64,000 bases of DNA. Origin: Saprospiraceae bacterium (lineage in GTDB: Bacteria; Bacteroidota; Bacteroidia; Chitinophagales; Saprospiraceae). The notes under the pieces were generated by a model, which did not search any database, was not told the origin of the DNA, and saw nothing but the letters and a program-made list of their open reading frames with translations. Location: the NCBI GenBank assembly GCA_016710625.1, contig JADJVK010000007.1, positions 52,178 through 116,177 on the forward strand, read 5' to 3'. Both the position numbers and the translations under genes were made by a program. Below, in pieces: positions 38,494 through 45,937 of the stretch (positions are counted from its first letter, which is position 1; each line of letters opens with the position of its first letter).

Positions 38494-38501
38494 TATTTTT
38501 G
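38494..38501 (+). promoter_or_regulatory. Possible -7 box just before the ATPase gene
   Basis: TATTTTTG fits TAnnTTTG but ends only 4 nt before the ATG at 38506. If used, the transcript would be nearly leaderless. It may instead be chance in AT-rich DNA. Confidence 0.3.
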
Positions 38502-38505
38502 CATT

Positions 38506-39168
38506 ATGCTAGAAGTTAGAAATTTAACAAAAAAATATAAAAGTACTACTGAAGAATTGGTGGTATTGGACAATATCAGTTTCAAGATTGAAAATGGGGA
38601 AGTGGTGTCCATTATCGGACCTTCAGGTAGCGGAAAGACGACTTTGTTGGGTCTTTGTGCTGGTTTGGATAGAGCTACTTCAGGCTCTGTGTTGCTCAAT
38701 GATAACGACTTGGGCAAAATGAATGAAGACCAATTAGCAAAACTTAGGAGTGAGCAAGTTGGGTTCATTTTCCAAAATTTTCAATTAATCCCAACATTGA
38801 CAGCTATCGAAAATGTGTTGGTTCCATTGGAATTGAAAGGGAAAAGCAAGAGCAGGCAACTTGCAATGGAGCTTTTGGACAAGGTTGGTTTGGCAGAACG
38901 TTACGACCATTACCCATCCCAACTTTCTGGTGGCGAACAACAGAGAGTGGCGATGGCTAGAGCCTTTTCTAATAATCCGAAAATCCTTTTTGCAGATGAG
39001 CCAACTGGGAATCTGGATAGAGAAACTGGTGCTATGGTACAAAAAATGCTGTTTGATTTGAATAGTGAGCACCACACCACCTTGGTCATCGTAACACATG
39101 ATAATGAATTGGCAGAGAAGGCAAACCATATAGTCCGATTGAGCGGTGGTAAAATGATGTCCAATTAG
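38506..39168 (+). CDS. ABC transporter ATPase, LolD/MacB-like
   Basis: A 220-residue ABC ATPase with Walker A GPSGSGKTTLL, Q-loop FIFQNFQLIPTLTAIENV, signature LSGGEQQRVAMARA, Walker B ILFADEPTGNLD and switch His VIVTHD. The NFQLIPTLTAIENV and GNLDRETG stretches place it in the LolD/YbbA/MacB/FtsE group, which works with FtsX-like permeases in lipoprotein sorting or mechanotransmission. No permease gene is next to it. The glycosyltransferase gene begins 2 nt after its stop. Confidence 0.88.
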   Translation: MLEVRNLTKKYKSTTEELVVLDNISFKIENGEVVSIIGPSGSGKTTLLGLCAGLDRATSGSVLLNDNDLGKMNEDQLAKLRSEQVGFIFQNFQLIPTLTAIENVLVPLELKGKSKSRQLAMELLDKVGLAERYDHYPSQLSGGEQQRVAMARAFSNNPKILFADEPTGNLDRETGAMVQKMLFDLNSEHHTTLVIVTHDNELAEKANHIVRLSGGKMMSN

Positions 39169-39170
39169 TC

Positions 39171-40133
39171 ATGAAACATTACTCAATAGTTATCCCAGTT
39201 TATAATCGACCCGATGAGATTAAGGAATTATTAGCATCTTTAGTTTTTCAAACATACAAGAATTTTGAAGTTGTTGTGGTAGAAGACGGCTCAAAAATAG
39301 ATTCGAAATCTATAATTGACTCATTTTCAGAAGATTTGACGATTCAATATTTTTTCACACCGAATCAAGGTCAAGGCTTTGCAAGAAATTATGGTTTCGA
39401 AAGGGCAAAAGGTGACTACTTTTTGGTTTTGGATTCGGATGTGATTGTTCCTGAAAATTATCTAAAAAATATAGATGATTTTTTAACGCAAAATCCCACC
39501 ATTGAAGCTTTTGGTGGTCCCGATGCTGCCCACGAATCTTTTACCGATATTCAAAAAGCCATCAATTATGCCATGACAGCAACTTTGGTGACAGGAGGAA
39601 TCAGGGGGAAAAAGAAAAGAATCGGCGGCAGCTATCAGCTAAGGAGCTATAATTTGGGTGTTTCAAGGAACGTCTGGCAAAAAACAGGTGGCTTTGCGAA
39701 AAGAGATATGGGAGAAGATATAGAATGGACATTGAGGATAAACAAGGCTGGTTTTCAAACGGTGTTGATTCCCGAAGCCTTTGTATATCACAAAAGAAGG
39801 GGCACCTTTGCTCAATTTGCAAAACAAATAATTTCTTTTGGCAAAACAAGGATTTATTTGAATAAAATCCAGCCTGGTGCACTGAAGCTAATCCATTGGT
39901 TTCCAGCAATGTTCACCCTATATTTTACTGTTTGCCTTATAAGTGCTATTTTTCTTTCAAAATATAGTTTAATTATATGTTTTCCATTGATAATTTGTGC
40001 AATTGCTGTTGTTATCGATGCATCGGTGTTTTATAAAAGTTTGAAATTGGGATTTTTAAGTTTGTGGGCGTCGATTGTTCAATTAACATCGTATGGACGG
40101 GGATTTTTAAAAGCATTTTTTTTAGAAAAGTAA
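39171..40133 (+). CDS. Family 2 glycosyltransferase
   Basis: A 320-residue GT-A fold enzyme using a nucleotide sugar. The N terminus is YSIVIPVYNRPDEI; the VVEDGS and LDSDVIVP segments carry the nucleotide/metal-binding Asp residues, and MGEDIEWTLRI resembles the catalytic ED motif. Two or three hydrophobic helices close the C terminus (about residues 240-310), so it is membrane associated and probably builds a surface glycan or glycolipid. It is packed between the ATPase and pyrD genes, separated by 2 and 5 nt, probably one operon. Confidence 0.85.
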   Translation: MKHYSIVIPVYNRPDEIKELLASLVFQTYKNFEVVVVEDGSKIDSKSIIDSFSEDLTIQYFFTPNQGQGFARNYGFERAKGDYFLVLDSDVIVPENYLKNIDDFLTQNPTIEAFGGPDAAHESFTDIQKAINYAMTATLVTGGIRGKKKRIGGSYQLRSYNLGVSRNVWQKTGGFAKRDMGEDIEWTLRINKAGFQTVLIPEAFVYHKRRGTFAQFAKQIISFGKTRIYLNKIQPGALKLIHWFPAMFTLYFTVCLISAIFLSKYSLIICFPLIICAIAVVIDASVFYKSLKLGFLSLWASIVQLTSYGRGFLKAFFLEK

Positions 40134-40138
40134 TAATT

Positions 40139-41161
40139 ATGATTTATTCAAATATCATCAAACCATTTTTCTTTCTGTTTTCGCCAGAAAAAGCCCATAC
40201 TTTGACGATGAGCTTATTAAAAATGACATCAAAAATTCCATTTGGAAAATCTATATTGAAATCACTTTTCGTTCATGAATTAAAGGAGCCAATTCAAGCT
40301 TTTGGGTTGAATTTTAAAAACCCAATCGGTTTGGCAGCTGGCTTTGATAAGAATGCAAAATATTTGGAGGAATTGCAATTGTTGGGTTTTGGATTCGTAG
40401 AAGTTGGGACTGTGACACCATTACCACAGCCAGGAAATCCACAGCCTCGATTATTTCGTTTGAAAAAGGACAATGCCATCATAAATAGAATGGGATTCAA
40501 TAATGAAGGGGTAGATGCGATGGTGGAAAGACTCAAAAATAGGCCGAAAGGGCTTATTGTAGGGGGAAATATTGGTAAAAACAAGAATACGCCTAACGAA
40601 AATGCCATCGATGATTATATCATTTGCTTCGAAAAACTATTTCCTCATGTCGATTATTTTGTCGTAAATGTCAGCTCCCCGAATACTCCTGGGCTCAGGG
40701 AACTACAGGAAAAAGGTCCGTTATTAGAAATTCTCAATACCCTACAAAAAAGAAATGAGTCTAAATCTGCTCCAAAGCCAATTTTATTGAAAATAGCTCC
40801 TGATTTGACTATTGAACAATTAGATGACATTGATGAAATTGTGAAAATATCGAAGATTGCTGGTTTAATCGCTACCAACACTACTATTGATAGAGACAAT
40901 CTGATTACATCTGATGAAATAATCGCTAATATCGGTAATGGCGGATTGAGTGGATTACCTGTATTTAGAAAATCAACTGATGTATTATCCTACTTATCCA
41001 AAAAGTCTAACAAGCTGTATCCAATAATAGGGGTGGGTGGAATAGAAAATGAAAACCACCTAAAAGAAAAAAAAATGAATGGTGCAGTATTAGTTCAGAT
41101 ATATACTGGATTGATTTACAAAGGACCAAGTCTAATTAAAACCCTTTCTAAAGCTTGGTAA
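40139..41161 (+). CDS. pyrD: Dihydroorotate dehydrogenase (quinone), class 2
   Basis: A 340-residue FMN enzyme of pyrimidine synthesis that oxidises dihydroorotate to orotate, passing electrons to quinone at the inner membrane. Motifs are NPIGLAAGFDKNA, GFVEVGTVTPLPQPGNP, NRMGFNNEG, and NVSSPNTPGLR with the catalytic Ser that marks class 2; GVGGI closes the phosphate site. The N-terminal hydrophobic helix is the class 2 membrane element. The ATG at 40139 is used because the frame upstream of it runs into the glycosyltransferase gene. Confidence 0.94.
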   Translation: MIYSNIIKPFFFLFSPEKAHTLTMSLLKMTSKIPFGKSILKSLFVHELKEPIQAFGLNFKNPIGLAAGFDKNAKYLEELQLLGFGFVEVGTVTPLPQPGNPQPRLFRLKKDNAIINRMGFNNEGVDAMVERLKNRPKGLIVGGNIGKNKNTPNENAIDDYIICFEKLFPHVDYFVVNVSSPNTPGLRELQEKGPLLEILNTLQKRNESKSAPKPILLKIAPDLTIEQLDDIDEIVKISKIAGLIATNTTIDRDNLITSDEIIANIGNGGLSGLPVFRKSTDVLSYLSKKSNKLYPIIGVGGIENENHLKEKKMNGAVLVQIYTGLIYKGPSLIKTLSKAW

Positions 41162-41253
41162 AATATTTTAATGTGTTGTATATCATCGTTTTAACATTTA
41201 TATTGGCATCGTTTTTGTCAATATTAAAACAACAACTATGATAATAATTTATT

Positions 41254-41284
41254 GCGATTAAATTTTTTTAATTGCTATTTTTTT
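41254..41284 (+). terminator. Intrinsic terminator after pyrD
   Basis: GCGATTAAA pairs with TTTAATTGC (9 bp, one G-U, loop TTTT), followed by a tract of seven T (41278-41284). It lies about 95 nt after the pyrD stop and probably ends the ATPase-glycosyltransferase-pyrD transcript. Confidence 0.6.
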
Positions 41285-41352
41285 CCAAATCCGATATTTT
41301 TTATTTACATTCATGATAATATTAATATGTAGTATTATGGTGAGTGTTTTCT

Positions 41353-41493
41353 ATGAACACAACTAATTGGAACAAACGAATGATACAACAGAATACTGAA
41401 ATTACATTTTACAAGGATATTAGATTTTGGTTAATATTAATAGCACTTGCAACTTTACTATACTTATTGTTTGAAGGTAATAGTATAAAATAA
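41353..41493 (+). CDS. Possible 46-residue single-pass membrane protein
   Basis: A short frame with ATG at 41353 and TAA at 41491. It has a polar N terminus (MNTTNWNKRMIQQ) followed by one hydrophobic helix of about 17 residues (FWLILIALATLLYLLF) and a short tail (EGNSIK). A weak GGTGAG lies about 12 nt upstream. It sits alone between the pyrD terminator and the amylase promoter. Small single-helix proteins are often real but hard to prove; there is no homology evidence here. The charge pattern (positive before the helix) suits an inner-membrane protein with the N terminus inside. Confidence 0.4.
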   Translation: MNTTNWNKRMIQQNTEITFYKDIRFWLILIALATLLYLLFEGNSIK

Positions 41494-41521
41494 TCAGCTT
41501 ATCGTATTTAATACGCAAAGC

Positions 41522-41552
41522 TTTGATTTAATAAGATTATTTATTAGATTTG
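41522..41552 (+). promoter_or_regulatory. Consensus Bacteroidota promoter of the amylase operon
   Basis: TTTG (41522-41525), 19-nt spacer, TAGATTTG (41545-41552): an exact TTTG-N19-TAnnTTTG match, 26 nt before the amylase ATG at 41579. One of the two best promoters in the window. Confidence 0.7.
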
Positions 41553-41578
41553 TGACTAAAGCTTAACTGATTGTCGCA

Positions 41579-44056
41579 ATGAAAAATAAAATTCTAATTT
41601 TCTTATTTGCATTCTCTTCTTTTTCGTGTTTTTCACAAGATATTATGATGCAGGGATGGTATTGGGACTATCCTAAAGGCAATTGGGCAAACACCTTATC
41701 AACAAAAGCAGCTGAATTAGGTACCGCAGGATTTACGGATGTTTGGGTACCGCCACTAGCAAGAGCTAGTTTTGGAAATACTTCCAATGGCTACGATCCC
41801 AAAGATCTTTATGATTATGGAGAATATGGTGGCGGAGCAACTGGAGTAGGGACTAGAGCTCAAGTAGATGCGATGGTAGCCGCTTTTAATGCTGCTGGAA
41901 TCAACACTGTTGCAGATTTGGTTTTCAACCACAGAGATGGTGGAAAAGCAGAAGCCAATCCTGCCGTGAAAGATTATATAAACATTTATTATACTGCTGC
42001 AAAAGAGCCTTTCCCATCGGATAGAGTTCGGATGGCGATTCCATTAGGTGGTTCTTCTGGAAATGGAGCTAGCGATTATTATATCAAAATAAGTTCTAAA
42101 ACGGGAGATAGTAGATTTAATGGGAAAAATTATAAATTTTATTGTTGGACGAGTAAAGTAGGTTGGCAAAATCTGCCCGATGAAAATGAAAATGAACCCA
42201 ACGGCGGGGGAGACTGCAGTCCAAACCAGCCCTCAAGGACTGTTCAGTTAGGTGTGAATTACTTATGTAATGTAGATATCGCAACCAGTTGTAATACTGA
42301 TGAATTCAAATTGACTTTAACGACCAACGATTTTAATAGCACAGATACCTTATTCATCGCATTAGCCAATACGAATGGTTATTCTGATCATAGAATCTAT
42401 GGCATTTGGCAAGCTACTCCTGGACAAAATATTGTGAATCAAATCATCTATCAAACTTATACGGATTTCAATAGTTTGCCAAGTGGACAAGGAGGAATGA
42501 ACTTTGAAAATTTCAAGCCAAATTCAGCAAATGCTTCTACGACTTATTTAAATGGGGATTGGGATTCTATGTTGTTTTTTTATGATATTGACCAAAATCA
42601 ACAAAATAGTCAAGATGTGCTGAATGCTTGGACAAAATGGAATTGGGAAAATGTAGGTATAAGAGGTTTTAGAATGGATGCTGTCAAACATTTTCCTCCA
42701 GCTTTTGTCACTCAATTGAATACTTATCTTAGTAATAATGGCATTAGTCCATCAATTTTTGTAGGGGAATATTTTGATTTAGGAGCTGGAAATTTAAGGA
42801 GCTGGGTAAATTCAGTACCGAGCAATGTAAGAACTTTTGATTTTAGCCTTAGGGATGCGTTCAAAAAAGCTTCTGACTGCTTTGGGTATGATGTAAGAAA
42901 TGTATTTAATGCAGGAATGGTGGGTTACCCTATCAATGACTATAAATATAGAGCAATTACTTTTGTCAATAACCATGATTTAAGAGAGGGGCTTTCTGGA
43001 AATGGAGGTTGTAGTGGAAGTGATTACAACACTCCTATACAAAATGACCCAATGTTGGCTTATGCCTATATCTTAACCAACAATCAAATTGGCATTCCTT
43101 GTGTGTTTTATCCTGACTATTATGGTGTTACAATACCGAATGCTCCAACCGTTTTTTTGAAAACAAAAATTGATTCTTTAATAAAAATCAATCAAGATTA
43201 TATTTTCGGAGCACCTGATATGGAATATCTAAATAGAATTGGATCTACAAAGTATCAATATTACGTACCAGGATTTGGTCAAGCTTCCACAACTTTAACC
43301 TATCAGATTCATGGTGGTATAGGTGGAAAAGATATCATCGTTGCCATCAATTATGCAGGTACCAGTTTGGATATGTATCAGGAAATCAATACTACTTGGG
43401 GCGGTGGACCAGGAACAGTATATACCAACTTGATTGGAAATGCACCATCTTCCACAACCATCACCAATAATAATGAACTTCACATACAAGTTCCTGCTAG
43501 AAGCTATTCTGTTTGGGTTCGTCAAGAGGTTTTGCCAGCAGAATTGCTCGATTTTACAGCAAAAAATGTACATAATACGATTGAATTGAATTGGAAAGTT
43601 GGACAAGAAGTAGCCGTTCAAAAATACGAAATTGAAAGAATGGTGGAAGGAGAAAATTTTCAAAAAATAGGAGCAGTGGATGCAACACAATCAAATGATT
43701 ATCAATTTGTAGATGCTCATCCAATTTTCAACAAAAATTTATATTATCGATTAGTCATAAAAGATAATAACGGAAGTTACAAATATTCAAAAATTCTTCC
43801 AATAAAAATTAATAATTCACAATCGCTATTTCAATTGTTTCCGAACCCTGCAAATAATAAAGTTTATTTGTTAGGTAACGATCCAAATGATAATTATGAT
43901 TGGATTCTCTATAATAGTATAGGGGAACAAATAAACACATGGACAGGAAAATTTCCAGAATCTGGCTTGGATATTTCAAACCTTAATAATGGAAATTACT
44001 ATCTTAAAATTATCAATAGTGCTGATATTCAGACAATTAAATTTATAAAATTTTAA
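41579..44056 (+). CDS. T9SS-secreted alpha-amylase (GH13)
   Basis: An 825-residue exported glycoside hydrolase cleaving alpha-1,4-glucans such as starch. Signal peptide (CFS|QDIM), then a GH13 barrel with the family regions: VADLVFNH (region I), GFRMDAVKH (nucleophile Asp 367), VGEYFD (acid/base Glu 397) and FVNNHD (Asp 467). An insert of about 80 Cys-containing residues (about 205-285) interrupts the early barrel. After the C-terminal amylase domain comes an FN3-like linker (LPAELLDFTAK...) and a type A T9SS sorting domain (LFPNPANNKVYLLG, GNYYLKIIN). It should act at the cell surface or outside. A consensus promoter precedes it; a T9SS companion gene follows after 11 nt. Confidence 0.92.
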   Translation: MKNKILIFLFAFSSFSCFSQDIMMQGWYWDYPKGNWANTLSTKAAELGTAGFTDVWVPPLARASFGNTSNGYDPKDLYDYGEYGGGATGVGTRAQVDAMVAAFNAAGINTVADLVFNHRDGGKAEANPAVKDYINIYYTAAKEPFPSDRVRMAIPLGGSSGNGASDYYIKISSKTGDSRFNGKNYKFYCWTSKVGWQNLPDENENEPNGGGDCSPNQPSRTVQLGVNYLCNVDIATSCNTDEFKLTLTTNDFNSTDTLFIALANTNGYSDHRIYGIWQATPGQNIVNQIIYQTYTDFNSLPSGQGGMNFENFKPNSANASTTYLNGDWDSMLFFYDIDQNQQNSQDVLNAWTKWNWENVGIRGFRMDAVKHFPPAFVTQLNTYLSNNGISPSIFVGEYFDLGAGNLRSWVNSVPSNVRTFDFSLRDAFKKASDCFGYDVRNVFNAGMVGYPINDYKYRAITFVNNHDLREGLSGNGGCSGSDYNTPIQNDPMLAYAYILTNNQIGIPCVFYPDYYGVTIPNAPTVFLKTKIDSLIKINQDYIFGAPDMEYLNRIGSTKYQYYVPGFGQASTTLTYQIHGGIGGKDIIVAINYAGTSLDMYQEINTTWGGGPGTVYTNLIGNAPSSTTITNNNELHIQVPARSYSVWVRQEVLPAELLDFTAKNVHNTIELNWKVGQEVAVQKYEIERMVEGENFQKIGAVDATQSNDYQFVDAHPIFNKNLYYRLVIKDNNGSYKYSKILPIKINNSQSLFQLFPNPANNKVYLLGNDPNDNYDWILYNSIGEQINTWTGKFPESGLDISNLNNGNYYLKIINSADIQTIKFIKF

Positions 44057-44067
44057 CTTAATTTAAG

Positions 44068-45159
44068 ATGAAAAAGTTAACTTACTTTGTTTTACTATTA
44101 TTAATTCCAATGTATTCTTTTGCAAATTTCGGTTTTTGGGGCAGTGCAGTTTATATTGAAAAAAATGGTTCAAGTGCTTTTTATAATTGTTATGGTTCAA
44201 ATATAGGGAGCATACCCTTTTCTGGAGATTTAGGAACATTTATTCAAAATTCGGGCACCTTAAAATTGCAAGGTGCCGAAATGAAAACATGGAAAGATCC
44301 TAGTTCAAACAATTGTGAACCAACTATGTTGTATAGCATTTATACTGGGAGTCCTTCAGGATCTTTTACTAGTTTTAGTTTACCTTGGTTTTGTAATTGT
44401 ACAAGTGGTAGTTTTCCTTGTGGAGGTGGATCTTGCTCAAACAATGATACTGACCAAAAATGGCAAAAACCTGGTAGTTCTGGGTTTGGAATAAATGATG
44501 ATTTAACAACTTTATCCCCAGGGATTTATACTATTCAAGTTTATTTTCAAATACATGGTAGCTCATCAAGTACTTCAGATTGTTCTACCACAATTAATGA
44601 TAATAATGGCGGGTCAAATTACTCGATGACATTCACAATTCAAGCACCTTTGGCTTTAGATATTACCAAATTTTTTGCATCAAAAATGAATCAAGCTATA
44701 AAATTGAATTGGAATGCAAATGATGAAGCAAATCTTGAAGAATATGTTGTAGAAAAAAGCGACAATAATATAAATTGGATTGAATTAGCAAAAATCGGAA
44801 AGAATAGTCAATCTCAATACCAATACATGGATGAGCAACCATTTTCTAACAATTATTATCGCTTGAAAATGATCGAAAAGGATGGAAAAATTTCTTATTC
44901 AAAGGTAATTACGATGAATTTTGAGAATGCTAATGTAAATATTTTTCCAAACCCAGTTCGTTCTATATTGCAATTTCAAGGAAATTTCAATGCTGAAACT
45001 CAGCAAATTCAAGTAGTGGATATGTTTGGAAGGGTCGTTTTGTCAAGGAGTTTTTCCAATACGATTGACCTTTCAAGTTTAGCTGCTGGAGCCTATTGGG
45101 TAAAAGTAGTTGATGCGGATTTTACAGAAATCATAAAGAAACGAATCGTTAAGATTTAA
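44068..45159 (+). CDS. T9SS-secreted Cys-containing protein next to the amylase
   Basis: A 363-residue exported protein. The signal peptide ends SFA|NFG, the only predicted signal-peptidase I site of this kind here without Gln next. Residues about 25-190 form a Gly/Ser-rich domain with several Cys (FYNCYGSN, FCNCTSGSFPCGGGSC) and GTLKLQGAEMKTWK; I do not know its function. A linker domain (about 200-290) like that of the amylase and a type A T9SS sorting domain (IFPNPVRSILQFQG, AAGAYWVKVV) follow. Being in the amylase operon suggests a role in starch binding or in the same surface system; this is inference only. A strong terminator follows. Confidence 0.7.
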   Translation: MKKLTYFVLLLLIPMYSFANFGFWGSAVYIEKNGSSAFYNCYGSNIGSIPFSGDLGTFIQNSGTLKLQGAEMKTWKDPSSNNCEPTMLYSIYTGSPSGSFTSFSLPWFCNCTSGSFPCGGGSCSNNDTDQKWQKPGSSGFGINDDLTTLSPGIYTIQVYFQIHGSSSSTSDCSTTINDNNGGSNYSMTFTIQAPLALDITKFFASKMNQAIKLNWNANDEANLEEYVVEKSDNNINWIELAKIGKNSQSQYQYMDEQPFSNNYYRLKMIEKDGKISYSKVITMNFENANVNIFPNPVRSILQFQGNFNAETQQIQVVDMFGRVVLSRSFSNTIDLSSLAAGAYWVKVVDADFTEIIKKRIVKI

Positions 45160-45183
45160 AAATCAAACATTCTAAATATTCAA

Positions 45184-45218
45184 TAGCTTATTACGATTTG
45201 TAGTAAGCTATTTTTTTT
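45184..45218 (+). terminator. Strong intrinsic terminator of the amylase operon
   Basis: An 11-bp stem (TAGCTTATTAC with GTAGTAAGCTA, one G-U), loop GATTT, followed by eight T (45211-45218), 25 nt after the stop at 45159. Confidence 0.85.
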
Positions 45219-45311
45219 ACATAAATTTCTTTCTAATACTAAAGCAAAATCCCCTAATTTCTAAGGTTTAGCTCATTCTAAAAGATACTATTAACATACA
45301 TTTAAGAAAGA

Positions 45312-45399
45312 AAATCCCCAAATCCCCAAATCCCCAAATCCCCAAATCTCCGAATTTACCGAATTTACCAAATCCCCCAAATCCTCCAAATTCCCCAAA
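45312..45399. repeat. AAATCCCC short tandem repeat (G-quadruplex-capable)
   Basis: An 8-bp unit is repeated four to five times perfectly and then degenerately in 8-9-bp steps (AAATCCCC, then GAATTTACC twice, AAATCCCCC, AAATCCTCC). Four CCCC runs at 45316, 45324, 45332 and 45340 are separated by exactly AAAT, so the minus strand carries GGGG four times with 4-nt loops. It lies between two facing terminators in non-coding DNA. Confidence 0.8.
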
Positions 45400-45402
45400 T
45401 AT

Positions 45403-45437
45403 AAAAAAAGCCTTGGCTAAAATGATTTAACCAAGGC
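45403..45437 (-). terminator. Intrinsic terminator of mscL
   Basis: On the minus strand GCCTTGG pairs with CCAAGGC (extended by A-T pairs inward) and is followed by seven T (45409-45403). It lies 31 nt after the mscL stop. Confidence 0.8.
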
Positions 45438-45468
45438 AAATAGTGTGAATTTAACAAATTTATAATTA

Positions 45469-45873
45469 TTACTTTTTAAGTAAATCTCTAATTTCAGCTA
45501 ATAAAACTTCCTGTGCAGGTGGTGGTGGCGGCGGTGCAGCAGCTTCTGCTTTCTTCATTTTGTTCATCGCTTTGATAATCATAAACATTACAAAAGCAAC
45601 GATAATGAAGTTAATAACATTACTGATGAAAGAACCGTATTTCACAGCTGATTCAGCAGTTAATACTTTTCCAGCAGCATCTTTAACTTCAGGACTCAAA
45701 ACATATTTAGCCTGAGCTAAATCACCCATTTGGAATATTTGACCAACCAGTGGCATAAACATACCATCAATAAATGCTGAAGTTACAGCGCCAAAAGCAG
45801 CTCCAATAACCAAACCGACAGCCATGTCGATTAAATTGCCTTTCATGGCAAACTCTTTGAATTCTTTAAACAT
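45469..45873 (-). CDS. mscL: Large-conductance mechanosensitive channel
   Basis: A 134-residue inner-membrane channel that opens under osmotic downshock. The N-terminal helix FKEFAMKGNLIDMAVGLVIG leads into TM1, the pore-lining AVGLVIGAAFGAVTSAFID; TM2 is NVINFIIVAFVMFMIIKAMN. A run of six prolines precedes the C-terminal helix EVLLAEIRDLLKK that forms the cytoplasmic bundle. Length is typical. It has its own terminator. Confidence 0.95.
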   Translation of the reverse strand: MFKEFKEFAMKGNLIDMAVGLVIGAAFGAVTSAFIDGMFMPLVGQIFQMGDLAQAKYVLSPEVKDAAGKVLTAESAVKYGSFISNVINFIIVAFVMFMIIKAMNKMKKAEAAAPPPPPPAQEVLLAEIRDLLKK

Positions 45874-45937
45874 AATTTGAAAATTTAATTGATATAATAT
45901 TTATACGTATTTTAATAGTTTAGTCACTTGTCTTCAA

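Noticed and set aside
38494..38501. Leaderless mRNA for the LolD-like ATPase as a strong claim
   Set aside because: The -7 box lacks a -33 partner at the right distance, so only a weak feature is listed.
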